Below the pieces are notes generated by a model that was not told the origin of the DNA, searched no databases, and saw nothing but the letters and a program-made list of their open reading frames with translations. DNA of 64,000 bases, taken from assembly GCA_030523825.1 (NCBI GenBank), contig JAUNHU010000001.1:1-64000 (forward strand), given 5' to 3'. The translations under genes were made by a program, and so were the position numbers. This stretch comes from Lautropia sp. (GTDB lineage: Bacteria > Pseudomonadota > Gammaproteobacteria > Burkholderiales > Burkholderiaceae_E). Shown piece by piece: positions 17,735-27,382 of this stretch (position 1 is the stretch's first letter; each line of letters begins with the position of its first letter).

Positions 17735-18610
17735 TCACAGCCTGGCAACATCAACCCAGCGCAAGCCCGCCACCATGATGAAATAGCAGCCAAGCTCCAC
17801 CACCTGCTGCGTGGAGCCCAGACAATCACCGGTAATGCCGCCCAGCCGACGCCGGAAAAACAGTCCCAACTGCCATGTCACCAGCCCACCGCCAACCAGC
17901 AACGCAACCAGCGTGCCACTGCCGAGGCAGGCGCCAGCCAGCAGCAATGCGGGCAATGCCCAGAGGCTGCCAACCAGCAGGCTGCGCGATTCACCTTCGC
18001 CCACCATCATCGGCCGGGCCTTGCTGGTGAGTTCTTCACGCCCTGCCGCATCGTCATGCGCGGCGTCGTTGCCGGATGCAGCCTTGCCCCCCACATAAGG
18101 CAGCCACTGCCCCAGAAACAGTGGCGCCCAGCGCGACAGCACCTGCGCAGACAGCAGCGCGCAAGCGGCAAGCGCCACATCCACACGCAAGAGGCTGGCA
18201 AGCAGGCTGATGCGCAGCAGCAGCGCCAGCACGATGGTGATGACGCCATAACTGCCCAGCCGCGAATCCTTCATGATCTGCAACGCCCGATCGCGCGGCA
18301 CAAAGCCGCCAAGTGCGTCGCCAACATCGGCCAAGCCATCTTCATGAAACGCGCCGGTGAGCATGATGGATGCGGCAACGGCCAGCACGGCAACGCTGAT
18401 CGCAGCAGCCGTGTCCGCACCACTCAGCAGCCAGTGCGCCAGCAGCAGCACCAGTGCCGAAAAAGCCCCCACGATCCAGCCCACACCGGGCAGATGGGCC
18501 AGCGCAGCACGCAGCATCGCGGGGCTGAACCCCACCCATGCGGCCAGCCGCGCCGGCAGCGGGATGCGGGTGAAATATTGCAGGGCCAGCAGAAAATGGC
18601 GCATGCCCAT
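17735..18610 (-). CDS. cobS: Adenosylcobinamide-GDP ribazoletransferase
   Basis: CobS joins alpha-ribazole (phosphate) to AdoCbi-GDP, the last assembly step of adenosylcobalamin, at the inner membrane. The motif 'FHEDGLADVGDALGG' (near residue 88) and many hydrophobic segments identify it. Length is 291 residues, longer than E. coli CobS because of a hydrophilic Asp/Ala-rich loop near residues 180-200. Start candidates are GTG 18613, ATG 18610 and ATG 18604; 18610 is chosen. It lies 7 bp after the cobT stop, so it is translated with cobT. Confidence 0.95.
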   Translation of the reverse strand: MGMRHFLLALQYFTRIPLPARLAAWVGFSPAMLRAALAHLPGVGWIVGAFSALVLLLAHWLLSGADTAAAISVAVLAVAASIMLTGAFHEDGLADVGDALGGFVPRDRALQIMKDSRLGSYGVITIVLALLLRISLLASLLRVDVALAACALLSAQVLSRWAPLFLGQWLPYVGGKAASGNDAAHDDAAGREELTSKARPMMVGEGESRSLLVGSLWALPALLLAGACLGSGTLVALLVGGGLVTWQLGLFFRRRLGGITGDCLGSTQQVVELGCYFIMVAGLRWVDVARL

Positions 18611-18617
18611 CACCCCG

Positions 18618-19757
18618 TCACTTGGAGCGACGGTGTCCCACAGCCTTGGCAGAATCCATCATGATGGCCGGTGAAAGTGCCATCAGCTGATCGAGCGCCA
18701 CCACTTCGTTCAGCAGACGGCAGGCGGATTCGACCAGCGGCCAGACCAGCGCAGCCGCCGATCCCTCACCCAGACGCATGCCGAATTGCAGCAGAGGTTC
18801 GGCCCCCAGCGCGGCCAGCATCAGCCGGTGCCCCGGCTCGGCCGACTCATGCGCAAAGATGCAGCGCTCCAGCACGGCCGGCGAAAGCCGCGAAGCAACC
18901 AGCACCGCCGCCGTGGTGATGAAGCCGTCGACGATGATGACGCGGTTTTCGAGCGCAGCCTGCATGATGATGCCCACCATCGTCGCAATCTCGAACCCCC
19001 CCAGCGCAGCCAGGGCTTCGAGCGGGGTCGTGGCACTGGCATGGCGGTCGAGCGCGCGGGTCAGTGCATCGAGCTTGCGCTGCCGGCCTGCCTCATCCAT
19101 GCCGGCCCCTGTGCCCACCACCGCCTCGATGGGCAGGCCCGCCAGCCTTGCCAGCAGCAGCGACGACGGCGAAGTGTTGCCAATGCCCATTTCCCCCAGC
19201 AGCACGACGTTGCCCGGCGTCTGGGCGACCAGCTCCCGCCCGTTGCGGATGCCCTGCCGGCACTGTTTCATCGTCATGGCAGGCTGCTGGGTGGCATCTG
19301 CCGTGCCGCGCCCCAGCGAGCACAGGTGGAGCCCCGGCTGCGGCGGCAACGGCTTGACCACACCACAGTCGATGACCTTCATCTGCATGCCGTGCTGCCG
19401 CACCAGCACGCTCACCGTGGAATCCCCGGCCAGAATGGAGTGCATCATCAGCGTCGTCACGTCCGATGGCCAGGACGACACCCCCTGCGCCAGCAGGCCG
19501 TGATCGCCAGCACAGAGCATCATGGTGGGTTCATGCAGCCGGGGGGTGTCCACGCCAAGAATCAGGCCGACGTGGACCGCCAGCTTTTCCAGTCGTCCCA
19601 GCGAACCGGGCGGCCTGGCCTGGGCGTCCAGACGGGCCTGAATGCGCTCGGCCAGCGTGGCATTCCGCAAGGTGGAAATAACCGGGATATCGTCAAACGA
19701 GACTTTCGCAGCAGCAGACGGTTGGGGTTCCAACGAAGAAGGCGAGACGTAAGCCAT
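18618..19757 (-). CDS. cobT: Nicotinate-nucleotide--dimethylbenzimidazole phosphoribosyltransferase
   Basis: CobT activates 5,6-dimethylbenzimidazole to alpha-ribazole-5'-phosphate using nicotinate mononucleotide. Recognisable blocks: 'RPPGSLGRLEKLA' near residue 48, 'GDHGLLAQGVSSWP' near residue 83, 'GEMGIGNTS' near residue 188 and the catalytic glutamate in 'MRLGEGSAAAL'. The length (379) is slightly above the usual 350 because of an N-terminal extension. cobS follows directly. A 124-bp gap separates it from cobQ upstream. Confidence 0.96.
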   Translation of the reverse strand: MAYVSPSSLEPQPSAAAKVSFDDIPVISTLRNATLAERIQARLDAQARPPGSLGRLEKLAVHVGLILGVDTPRLHEPTMMLCAGDHGLLAQGVSSWPSDVTTLMMHSILAGDSTVSVLVRQHGMQMKVIDCGVVKPLPPQPGLHLCSLGRGTADATQQPAMTMKQCRQGIRNGRELVAQTPGNVVLLGEMGIGNTSPSSLLLARLAGLPIEAVVGTGAGMDEAGRQRKLDALTRALDRHASATTPLEALAALGGFEIATMVGIIMQAALENRVIIVDGFITTAAVLVASRLSPAVLERCIFAHESAEPGHRLMLAALGAEPLLQFGMRLGEGSAAALVWPLVESACRLLNEVVALDQLMALSPAIMMDSAKAVGHRRSK

Positions 19758-19881
19758 TTTTGTACCCGATGAAATGCAGAGAGATTCCCCGAATACGGCA
19801 GACTACCCGAAACCGCCCTGCAATTCATCCCGGGAGCAGACTGGCATGCCAAAACACGCTCATTTTTCCCTCCCGGGCGGT

Positions 19882-21447
19882 TCAGCCTTGACAAGCCGGC
19901 CGAAGTAGCCCCATGAGAACCCCCGGCCTGAAACTTGCCTCCACATGATCGGCCAGCCCGTCGAACACCGCCGGCAAGGGCCGGGCCGAACGTCCCAGCA
20001 GGGCGCGCAGCAGCGCGTCGTTCTCGAAGATCCCGTGCAGGTAGATGCCCAGCACGTTGCCGGCTGCATTGCACCAGCCCAGTCCATCGGGCAGCACCGC
20101 CACTGCCGGCCCCTTCCCCGTCAGCGCTTTCGTCTGCCCCTGATGAATTTCATAGCCGCTGACCGCAACGCCTGACGCCGCCTGCCAGACCCCGGGCACC
20201 GCACCGAAATGCAGGCTGCGCCGTTGCAGCACCTTCTCCGGCTCAAACACCGTTTCCAGCGGCAACAGGCCCAGTCCTTCGGCAGTCCCGTCCACCCCAT
20301 GCGGATCATGCAGCTGCTTGCCCAGCATCTGCAACCCGCCGCAGATGCCCAGCACGGGGCCGCCCCGCATGGCATGATCGACCACCCAGGTATCCAGCCC
20401 CTGCCGCTTCAGCCAGGCAAGATCACTGCTGGTATGCTTCGATCCGGGCAGGATGATCCAGTCATCCGGCGCCGGCAGCATGCCCGCCCCCCTGACCGCA
20501 ATCAGCTCCACGCCCTCCAAGCCCGACAGGGGCTCGAATTCATCGAGATTGCTGATGCGGGGCGGCGCAATCAGGAAGATGCGCCGGCCCCTGCGGCGCG
20601 TTGCCCGATGGCCCTCCGGGCCGACAGATACCGGGGCAGGAACTTCTCCTCCCCGCGGCGCCTGCCGGTCCCGATACTGAAACCAGCCATCCTCCTCGGG
20701 CAGACCGTGCCCGCGCCACATCGGCACCGTGGCCACCACCGGCACCCCGGTCTTTTCCTCGATGATTTCCGGCGCCGGCGCCAGCAGGCTGGCATCCCCG
20801 CGGAAGCGGTTCAGCACGAAGCCGCGCAACAAGCGCCGGTCGGCTTCGGGCATCAGCGCCCAGGTGCCATACAGGTGGGCAAAGGCGCCGCCCCGGTCGA
20901 TGTCGGACACCAGCAGGCAGGCTGCATCGGCATGACGTGCCACCCGCAGGTTCACCACATCGGTGCTGTGCAGATTGATTTCGGCCGGCGAACCCGCCCC
21001 CTCGATGACCACCACATCGTGCGTGGCCCGCAGCGCATCGAGCGCCGCCGAGATCACCGGCCAGGTATGGTGATGACGCTCACGCCAGGGCATCGCACCA
21101 AGCGCATCGTTCACCTCGCCCAGCAGGATCACCTGACTGCGCGTGTCGGCCTCGGGCTTCAGCAGAACCGGGTTCATCTGCACCGAAGGCTCCACGCCCG
21201 CTGCCAGCGCCTGAAAATACTGCGCACTGCCGATCTCTCCGCCCGACACCACACGCGCATTGTTGCTCATGTTCTGCGCCTTGAAGGGCGCCACGCGCAG
21301 GCCCTGACGCGCATACCAGCGGCACAGAGCCGTGCAGATCCAGCTCTTGCCCGCGCCACTGGTGGTGCCCAGCACCATCACGCAGGGCGCACGCCAGCCC
21401 TCCGGCTTCAGGTCCGCAGCCACGCCAGCCGCCTCACGCCTCGACAC
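19882..21447 (-). CDS. cobQ: Cobyric acid synthase
   Basis: CobQ/CbiP amidates four side chains of adenosylcobyrinic acid a,c-diamide using glutamine and ATP. The N-terminal synthetase part has 'GTTSGAGKSW' and 'FKAQNMSNNA'; the C-terminal class I glutaminase-like part has 'GICGGLQMLG' (nucleophile Cys) and 'YLHGIFEND'. A GTG at 21447, two bases after the cobO stop, is taken as the start; the next ATG (21378) would cut into the domain. An Arg/Pro-rich stretch near residue 290 is longer than in other CobQ proteins. It lies between cobO and cobT. Confidence 0.94.
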   Translation of the reverse strand: MSRREAAGVAADLKPEGWRAPCVMVLGTTSGAGKSWICTALCRWYARQGLRVAPFKAQNMSNNARVVSGGEIGSAQYFQALAAGVEPSVQMNPVLLKPEADTRSQVILLGEVNDALGAMPWRERHHHTWPVISAALDALRATHDVVVIEGAGSPAEINLHSTDVVNLRVARHADAACLLVSDIDRGGAFAHLYGTWALMPEADRRLLRGFVLNRFRGDASLLAPAPEIIEEKTGVPVVATVPMWRGHGLPEEDGWFQYRDRQAPRGGEVPAPVSVGPEGHRATRRRGRRIFLIAPPRISNLDEFEPLSGLEGVELIAVRGAGMLPAPDDWIILPGSKHTSSDLAWLKRQGLDTWVVDHAMRGGPVLGICGGLQMLGKQLHDPHGVDGTAEGLGLLPLETVFEPEKVLQRRSLHFGAVPGVWQAASGVAVSGYEIHQGQTKALTGKGPAVAVLPDGLGWCNAAGNVLGIYLHGIFENDALLRALLGRSARPLPAVFDGLADHVEASFRPGVLMGLLRPACQG

Positions 21448-21449
21448 GC

Positions 21450-22019
21450 TCAGTCCTCGATGCCGCGCTGCGCAGGCACCCCAGCCTCGAAAGCGTGCTT
21501 GATCTTGGTCATCTCGGTCACGGTGTCGGCCAGCTCGATGATTTCCGGCGGGCAACGGCGGCCCGTCAGCACCACATGCACATCGGCAGGCCGGTTCTTC
21601 AGGGTTTCCAGCACCGAATCCAGCGACAGCCAGCCATAAATGAGCGGATAGGTAATCTCATCCAGCACCACCATGAAATGCTCGCCTGCAAGAATCTTCT
21701 CTCGCGCACGCTCCCATCCGTCACGCGCCAGTTGCGCCGAGCGCTCCAGATCCTGGCTTTTCCAGCTGAAACCGTCGCCCAGCCCCTCGATGGGCACCCC
21801 GAGCTGCTCGAAGACGCGATGCTCACCGAAACGGGCCGACGGCACCTTCATGAACTGATAGACATGCACCCGCTTGCCGCGCCCGTGCGCCCGCAACGCG
21901 AGACCAAAGGCGGCCGTGCTCTTGCCCTTGCCATCGCCGGTATTGACGATAATGAGTCCGCGACGCTCGCCCTGGGGCTTGTCATAGGGCCGCTCGCGCG
22001 GAGGTTCTTCAACTTGCAT
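21450..22019 (-). CDS. cobO: Corrinoid adenosyltransferase
   Basis: CobO/BtuR (CobA type) transfers the adenosyl group from ATP to the Co(I) corrinoid. The P-loop 'NTGDGKGKSTAAFG' (residues 26-39) and 'VLDEITYPLIYGWL' are diagnostic. The start at 22019 follows a GGAG; the frame stays open upstream but has no signal there. Its stop is two bases before the cobQ GTG, so the two are translationally coupled. It serves both de novo synthesis and salvage of imported corrinoids. Confidence 0.95.
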   Translation of the reverse strand: MQVEEPPRERPYDKPQGERRGLIIVNTGDGKGKSTAAFGLALRAHGRGKRVHVYQFMKVPSARFGEHRVFEQLGVPIEGLGDGFSWKSQDLERSAQLARDGWERAREKILAGEHFMVVLDEITYPLIYGWLSLDSVLETLKNRPADVHVVLTGRRCPPEIIELADTVTEMTKIKHAFEAGVPAQRGIED

Positions 22020-22160
22020 CAGATGACTCCAGGATAAGAAAAGAATTCTGCCGGCAACCACGGCACGCAACAGACGGCAGGCACACCGGGGCAGAACTGC
22101 GCCCACGCACAACGCAATGCCCCAATCAGCGGGACGCGGGCACCTCGACGGCTCGGCGCA

Positions 22161-23234
22161 TCACTCACCGCCCCCAAGGCTGCTCAAGCCTCCGGAAGCA
22201 TCGCTTCCCCCGACATCGCCAATGGTTTGCGCAGCGCCACGCGCCGATGTCAGCCGCTGCACACAAGCCAGCATCTGCCTCGCCCCCTCCGCCACCCTCG
22301 GCCCCGGCCGGGCCAGCGTGTCGAGCGCATCGCCCTGAAACGGGCAGACCCGGCCCTGCCGCAACGCTGGCAGACGCGACCAGCCCGGCCGTGCATGCAG
22401 AGCCGCCAGACCACCACGGCCATGATCGCCGATCATCAACAGATCGGGCGCTGCCTGAAACACCCATTCACGGTTGACCTGAACGAAGGGTTTCGGCGCG
22501 GCGTCCAGCACATTGCGCAACCCCAGAAGCGACAGGATCTCCCCCATGAAGGAATCCGGCCCGGCCAGCCAGGGCGCGGGGTCGACTTCCAGCCAGGTTC
22601 GCCATCCGCGTGCCTCACGTGGCAGCGATTCTGCCAGCTTTTGCAGATCGCGCCCGATGCCAGCCCAGACCTCGTCGGCACGCGCCTCGTCCACACCCAG
22701 CACCTGCGCCAGCCGGCGCAGCACCCCATGCACGTCGGCCAGCCGCTCTGGCGCCAATACCAGCACGGGCACGCCCAGCTTCTGCAGGGATGCACGCCAC
22801 GAGCGCTCCGCAGCGCCATCCGCCATCAGCACCAGATCTGGCTGCAGGGCCAGCACCGCCTCGACACTGCCCCGCCCCTGCGCGTCCAGCCTTGGCAGAT
22901 GCCCGATGCGCTCCGGCCAGTTGGCAAAGCGGTCCACCCCCACCAGCCGTTCACAGCCACCCAGCACGCAGACCGATTCCGTCAGCGCTGGCGACAGTGA
23001 CACGATCCGTCTGGCCGGCCTCGCCAGCCACACCGTGTTCCCGGCGTCGTCCTTCAGCCGTTGCCCGGCCGCTGTCGACGATGTTCCCTCGCCATCCTTC
23101 ACCGCCCGATCCGTCGGCACCAATGACAAGGCTTCGTCCCGCTGCCCCTGGGCGGATGCAAGACCCGTCCCTGTCCCGGCCAACGCCACCAGAAAGATCA
23201 GAAGGAACACGAAAGCAGCAGCTCGCTTGCGCAC
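22161..23234 (-). CDS. BtuF-like corrinoid-binding periplasmic protein
   Basis: A helical-backbone metal-receptor (TroA/BtuF-like) substrate-binding protein. The mature part contains 'PARRIVSLSPALTESVCVLG', 'LPRLDAQGRGSVEAVLALQPDLVLM' and 'LGLRNVLDA', as in BtuF. A GTG at 23234 gives a good signal peptide ('RKRAAAFVFLLIFLVALAG'); an upstream ATG at 23351 is possible but would add a long odd leader. Gene context (cob operon) supports a cobalamin or cobinamide ligand. The BtuC and BtuD permease/ATPase genes are not adjacent. Confidence 0.8.
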   Translation of the reverse strand: MRKRAAAFVFLLIFLVALAGTGTGLASAQGQRDEALSLVPTDRAVKDGEGTSSTAAGQRLKDDAGNTVWLARPARRIVSLSPALTESVCVLGGCERLVGVDRFANWPERIGHLPRLDAQGRGSVEAVLALQPDLVLMADGAAERSWRASLQKLGVPVLVLAPERLADVHGVLRRLAQVLGVDEARADEVWAGIGRDLQKLAESLPREARGWRTWLEVDPAPWLAGPDSFMGEILSLLGLRNVLDAAPKPFVQVNREWVFQAAPDLLMIGDHGRGGLAALHARPGWSRLPALRQGRVCPFQGDALDTLARPGPRVAEGARQMLACVQRLTSARGAAQTIGDVGGSDASGGLSSLGGGE

Positions 23235-23657
23235 CAACCTGCGTTGCGCCGGCTCGCTCCCCAGAGCGCTTTCGTCAATGATGGCCCACAAAAGCACGCC
23301 GCACCTTGAGGCCAAAAACCCGGCAAACCGGCCAGCACCGCCGCGATACATGACAAGCTCACTCACGATTGTTACAATGAGAAAGCTATTGTAATGAAAC
23401 AACAGTTTTTCGACGCTCGTCGGATGACGGCGCAAATGGGCGCTCACTCGATTACACAATAGCCCAAAGCTACCAACCCCGAGGAATTCTCCAGACCCAT
23501 CCCGATCTGATATCCACCCATCCCTCCGGGATGCCGGAATTCGTTCTGGGGACCCCTTGAGTCATCCATCCGGGCCCACCGCATCCTGCTCGCTCCGTCG
23601 AGCCGGACGATGGCAAGGCGCCATCGAGGTTATCGCACCGCCCCTGCCGCAGCATTC
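23235..23657. other. Region upstream of the cob genes
   Basis: About 420 bp between divergent genes. It holds the operator-like palindrome described separately (23372-23394) and, around 23499-23540, partly self-complementary stretches with CATCCCG/CGGGATG. No cobalamin riboswitch box is recognisable. An alternative longer N-terminus of the BtuF-like protein would occupy 23235-23351. Confidence 0.4.
23372..23394. promoter_or_regulatory. 23-bp operator-like palindrome upstream of the btuF-like gene
   Basis: A perfect 7-bp inverted repeat TTACAAT-N9-ATTGTAA in an AT-rich island of an otherwise GC-rich region. It lies upstream of the cob-cluster reading direction. On the minus strand each arm offers a -10-like TACAAT. 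The regulator is unknown. Confidence 0.5.
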
Positions 23658-24146
23658 ATGAAGAACCTTCTGTCACGTCTGATCTTGCGCCGCAAGCCGG
23701 CCTATCGGCCCCAGGCCGAAAGCCGGGCCATCGAGCGCCTGCAGGAAAACCTGGCCGACCACCGTATCGACAGCGGCCGCCGCTCGCTGCTCTACCGCAC
23801 AAGCGCCCTCATGGTCACACCTGCGGCCATCGGCGTCGGTGCCACCGTGGCACTCGACATCTTCGGCAGCCGGGCCACCGCTGCCCAGATCCGCCAGTTT
23901 CCCGAAAGCACCCGGGTGGGCCGCATCCGCTTCGGCCAGTTTCCCGAAGCCACCCTCAATGGCAAGGCCATCCGCCTCGGGCCGGGCGCACGCATCATCA
24001 GCCAGGACAACCTGCTGGTGACACCCGGCACCCTCCACGGCAAGAGCTATGTGGTGGGCTACATCACCGGCCCGGCAGACGAGATCACCACCCTCTGGCT
24101 GCTGAGCGACGACGAGTACCGGGCCCTGCGCAAGAAAAAATCCTGA
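23658..24146 (+). CDS. Conserved hypothetical protein, one membrane segment
   Basis: A 162-residue protein I do not recognise by name. It has a basic N-terminus, one hydrophobic segment near residues 52-72 ('[20 protein letters not shown]') and a C-terminal soluble part with beta-rich repeats: '[25 protein letters not shown]' contains the QFPE motif twice. This is followed by '[17 protein letters not shown]' and '[19 protein letters not shown]'. It resembles proteins with a short OB- or SH3-like beta domain anchored to the membrane. miaB starts 121 bp downstream on the same strand. Confidence 0.7.
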   Translation: MKNLLSRLILRRKPAYRPQAESRAIERLQENLADHRIDSGRRSLLYRTSALMVTPAAIGVGATVALDIFGSRATAAQIRQFPESTRVGRIRFGQFPEATLNGKAIRLGPGARIISQDNLLVTPGTLHGKSYVVGYITGPADEITTLWLLSDDEYRALRKKKS

Positions 24147-24267
24147 GCCAGCCGGGCGCTCCCCGCCCGACAAAGGCTGCCAATGCCGCATAATCCCGAC
24201 GGTCGTTCCACTTGCAGCGGTCATTGCCCATGCGATGACCCGACACGGACCGAAAGGACTTCAACGC

Positions 24268-25662
24268 ATGACCCGCAAACTCTACCTGCGCACCTTCGGG
24301 TGCCAGATGAATTCCTATGACAGCGACCGGATGGCCGACCTGCTGGCCAAGTCCGAGCATGCCGAGCTGACCGACAACCCGGAAGAAGCCGACATCGTGC
24401 TGTTCAACACCTGCTCCATCCGCGAGAAGGCGCAGGAAAAAGTGTTTTCCGACCTGGGGCGCTTCCGCCAGATGAAGGCAAAGAACCCCAACCTCATCAT
24501 TGGCGTGGGCGGCTGTGTGGCAAGCCAGGAAGGCGACGCCATCGTCCAGCGTGCGCCCTACGTCGATCTGGTCTTCGGCCCGCAAACCCTGCACCGTCTG
24601 CCCGACATGATCCGAGCCAAGCGCGAGAGCGGCCGGGCACAGGTGGACATCCGCTTTCCCGAGATCGAGAAGTTCGACGCCCTGCCCCCGCCGCGCAAGA
24701 ACGGTGGCAGCGCCTTCGTCTCGATCATGGAAGGCTGCAGCAAATACTGCAGCTTCTGCGTGGTGCCCTACACCCGCGGCGAGGAAATCTCGCGCCCCTT
24801 CGACGACGTGCTGGCCGAAGTCATCACGCTGGCCGAACAGGGCGTGAGCGAGATCACGCTGCTGGGCCAGAACGTGAACGCTTACCTGGGCCACGTCGAT
24901 GGCTTCGATGCGCCGGTGGACTTTGCCCTGCTGCTGGATTACATCCACGACATTCCCGGCATCGAGCGCATCCGCTACACCACCTCGCACCCGCGCGAAT
25001 TCACCGAACGCCTCATCGACGCCCACGCACGCCTGCCCAAGCTGGCACCGCTGGTGCATCTGCCCGTGCAGTCCGGCTCCGACCGCATCCTCTCGGCGAT
25101 GAAGCGCGGCTACACCTCGCTCGAATTCCGCTCGATCGTGCGCAAGCTGCGTGCCGCGTCACCCGGCATCGGTCTCACCACCGATTTCATCGTCGGCTTC
25201 CCCGGCGAAACCGAAGCCGATTTCGAGAAGACCATGAAGCTGGCGAAGGACATCGTGTTCGACGATGCCTACTCCTTCATCTACAGCCCCCGCCCCGGCA
25301 CCCCCGCCGCCAACCTGCCGGACGACACCCCGGCCGAGGTGAAGGTGGAACGCCTGCAGCGTCTGCAGGCACTGGTGCAGGAAGGCTCGCTGGAGATTGC
25401 AAAAAAAATGGTCGGCAGCCGCCAGCGCGTACTGGTGGAAAATGTGTCGCGCAAGGATGCCAACGAGCTGTCGGCCCGTTGCGCCAACAACCGCGTCGTC
25501 AATTTCCCCGGCGATCCCTCCCTCATCGGCCAGATGATCGAGGTGGACATCACCTCGGCCATGAGCCATTCGCTGCGCGGCGTGGTCGTGGGCAACCCGG
25601 CCGTACCCGAAGCCAGCCGCTTCAGCGCGAGGGAGATCTTCCGCCCTTCCGCTGCGGCCTGA
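24268..25662 (+). CDS. miaB: tRNA-2-methylthio-N6-dimethylallyladenosine synthase
   Basis: MiaB adds a methylthio group to i6A37 in tRNAs reading UNN codons, using two [4Fe-4S] clusters. The N-terminal cluster ligands are Cys12, Cys49 and Cys83; the radical-SAM motif CSKYCSFC gives Cys157, Cys161 and Cys164; a C-terminal TRAM domain follows about residue 375. The ATG at 24268, after AAAGGA, gives the normal length of 464 residues. The gene stands alone, without the usual ybeZ neighbour, which lies 8 kb further on. Confidence 0.97.
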   Translation: MTRKLYLRTFGCQMNSYDSDRMADLLAKSEHAELTDNPEEADIVLFNTCSIREKAQEKVFSDLGRFRQMKAKNPNLIIGVGGCVASQEGDAIVQRAPYVDLVFGPQTLHRLPDMIRAKRESGRAQVDIRFPEIEKFDALPPPRKNGGSAFVSIMEGCSKYCSFCVVPYTRGEEISRPFDDVLAEVITLAEQGVSEITLLGQNVNAYLGHVDGFDAPVDFALLLDYIHDIPGIERIRYTTSHPREFTERLIDAHARLPKLAPLVHLPVQSGSDRILSAMKRGYTSLEFRSIVRKLRAASPGIGLTTDFIVGFPGETEADFEKTMKLAKDIVFDDAYSFIYSPRPGTPAANLPDDTPAEVKVERLQRLQALVQEGSLEIAKKMVGSRQRVLVENVSRKDANELSARCANNRVVNFPGDPSLIGQMIEVDITSAMSHSLRGVVVGNPAVPEASRFSAREIFRPSAAA

Positions 25663-25690
25663 TCTCCTCCTCATTCCATTCTGCCCCTGC

Positions 25691-27238
25691 ATGCAAACAC
25701 CCGTCACGACGGTTTCTGCCCTGAGCTTCGCCCTGAGCACGATCTGGTTTGCCACGCAGGTGCAGGCGGCAGAATGGAAACATCTTCCCGGCGCCCCCGC
25801 TTCTGCAATGTCAGAATTTGGGGCAACTCGCCTGAAGCCGGTGCTGCAATCTGCAGCAGCAGGTTGGCTCGAACAAAAGATTCTTGATGCAGCGGGCAAA
25901 TCCGCATCCGGAAACCGGCTGAAACTGGCTGCCAACAGCGATGCAGCCGGCCAGACGGCAGAACCAGCCCCCGGCAGCTTCTCCGCCCTGCCCGCACTGC
26001 TCGCCAGAGCACGCCGCCTGCTCGACCAGAACCAGCCGGATGCAGCCTATCAGCTTCTGGAGCCACAGACCTGGGACTACGCCGGCGCACGGGATTTCGA
26101 TTATCTGCTCGGTATTGCAGCGCTGGACAGCAAGCGTCCCGGCGAAGCCGTGATTGCGCTGGAACGGGTGCTGGACAACCACCCCGACGACGTGGCGGCC
26201 CGCACCGAAATCGTGCGCGCCTATCTGGCGCTGGATGAAAGACCCGGCGCAGAACAGGCACTGCGGCAACTGATGAGCACGGCAGAACTGCCGCCCGAAG
26301 CCACCGAAAGCATCCGGCGCTATCTCGACATCCTGGCACGCGGCAACACACGCCAACAGCGACACTGGCAACTGGGCCTCGACCTGACCGCCGGTTTCGA
26401 CACCAACGTGAACGTGGGCAGCAGCCAGAACCGCTGGCTGCTGGATGACGGCATCGCCCTGCAGCCACTGCCGGCCAACCAGCCACAGCGCAGCCCCTTC
26501 GCCGAAGTGCTGGGCAACATCCAGTATTCGCAGCCCCTCACGCCATCGCTGGAATGGAGCAGCAGCCTGATGCTCAGCCAGCGTCTGAACACGCGCCAGC
26601 ATTCACACGACCTCGGCAGCATCGGGCTGTCGAGCGGGCTGGCCTTCAGCCTTGAACGCCATCGCTTCAGCACCGCCGTCAACGTGCAGCAAATGCTGCT
26701 CGACCAGCATCGCTTCCGCCACGCTGCCGGCCTCATCCTGCAATGGCAATTCCAGCGCGACGCACAGAACCAGCTCGGCCTCTACGCCCAGCATTTTGCG
26801 CTGCGTTTTCGCGGCCAGCACATCCGCGACGCCACACGCACCGTATTCGGTGCCACCGCAGCACACGTTTTCAAGGGCAACAGCGGCAGCGTCCTGCTGT
26901 TCAACCCCTACGCAGGCGCCGAGCGCCCGCGCCATCACCAGCCAACACTCGATTTCCGCATCCACGGCCTGCGGCTGGGCTACCAGCGCAACCTGAGCGA
27001 CAACTGGCGCGCCAGCCTCGGCCTGCAATGGGAAAAACGCCGCCACACCGGCACCGACCCGCTGTTCGGCCGCACACGCCGCGACCGCCAGTTCGACCTG
27101 CGCCTCTCGGCCGACTACACCCTCGATGCACGCTGGACCCTCACCCCCGCGCTGCAATACACCCGCAACCACGCCACCCTCGCCCCGAACGACTTCCGGC
27201 GAACACAGCTCCAGGTGAGCGTGGGGTATCGGTATTGA
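25691..27238 (+). CDS. Slam-like outer-membrane protein (TPR + beta-barrel)
   Basis: A 515-residue protein with a signal peptide (residues 1-26, 'VQAAE' cleavage), an N-terminal TPR-like helical region (about 100-215, for example 'YLLGIAALDSKRPGEAVIALERVL') and a C-terminal beta-barrel of about 290 residues starting 'LDLTAGFDTNVNVG' and ending in Tyr. This order is that of surface lipoprotein assembly modulators (Slam, DUF560), which move lipoproteins such as TbpB across the outer membrane. A plain TPR porin is the alternative. The FecR/TbpB-barrel protein 2.2 kb downstream is a possible substrate. Confidence 0.6.
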   Translation: MQTPVTTVSALSFALSTIWFATQVQAAEWKHLPGAPASAMSEFGATRLKPVLQSAAAGWLEQKILDAAGKSASGNRLKLAANSDAAGQTAEPAPGSFSALPALLARARRLLDQNQPDAAYQLLEPQTWDYAGARDFDYLLGIAALDSKRPGEAVIALERVLDNHPDDVAARTEIVRAYLALDERPGAEQALRQLMSTAELPPEATESIRRYLDILARGNTRQQRHWQLGLDLTAGFDTNVNVGSSQNRWLLDDGIALQPLPANQPQRSPFAEVLGNIQYSQPLTPSLEWSSSLMLSQRLNTRQHSHDLGSIGLSSGLAFSLERHRFSTAVNVQQMLLDQHRFRHAAGLILQWQFQRDAQNQLGLYAQHFALRFRGQHIRDATRTVFGATAAHVFKGNSGSVLLFNPYAGAERPRHHQPTLDFRIHGLRLGYQRNLSDNWRASLGLQWEKRRHTGTDPLFGRTRRDRQFDLRLSADYTLDARWTLTPALQYTRNHATLAPNDFRRTQLQVSVGYRY

Positions 27239-27382
27239 AGTAGCTCCGCACCTCCTGTCATTCAGGGCCACCCTTCCATCCCCTTCCAAACATCAGCAAG
27301 TCAATAATTTCTAAAATCTGTTACTTGACAATCCCCCTCCCCAAAACCTTGGTTCAGGTGAGCATAAAAACAAGGAAGCGTC

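Noticed and set aside
22020..22160. Possible cobalamin riboswitch between the btuF-like gene and cobO
   Set aside because: No B12-box-like sequence or the expected stem pattern could be found.
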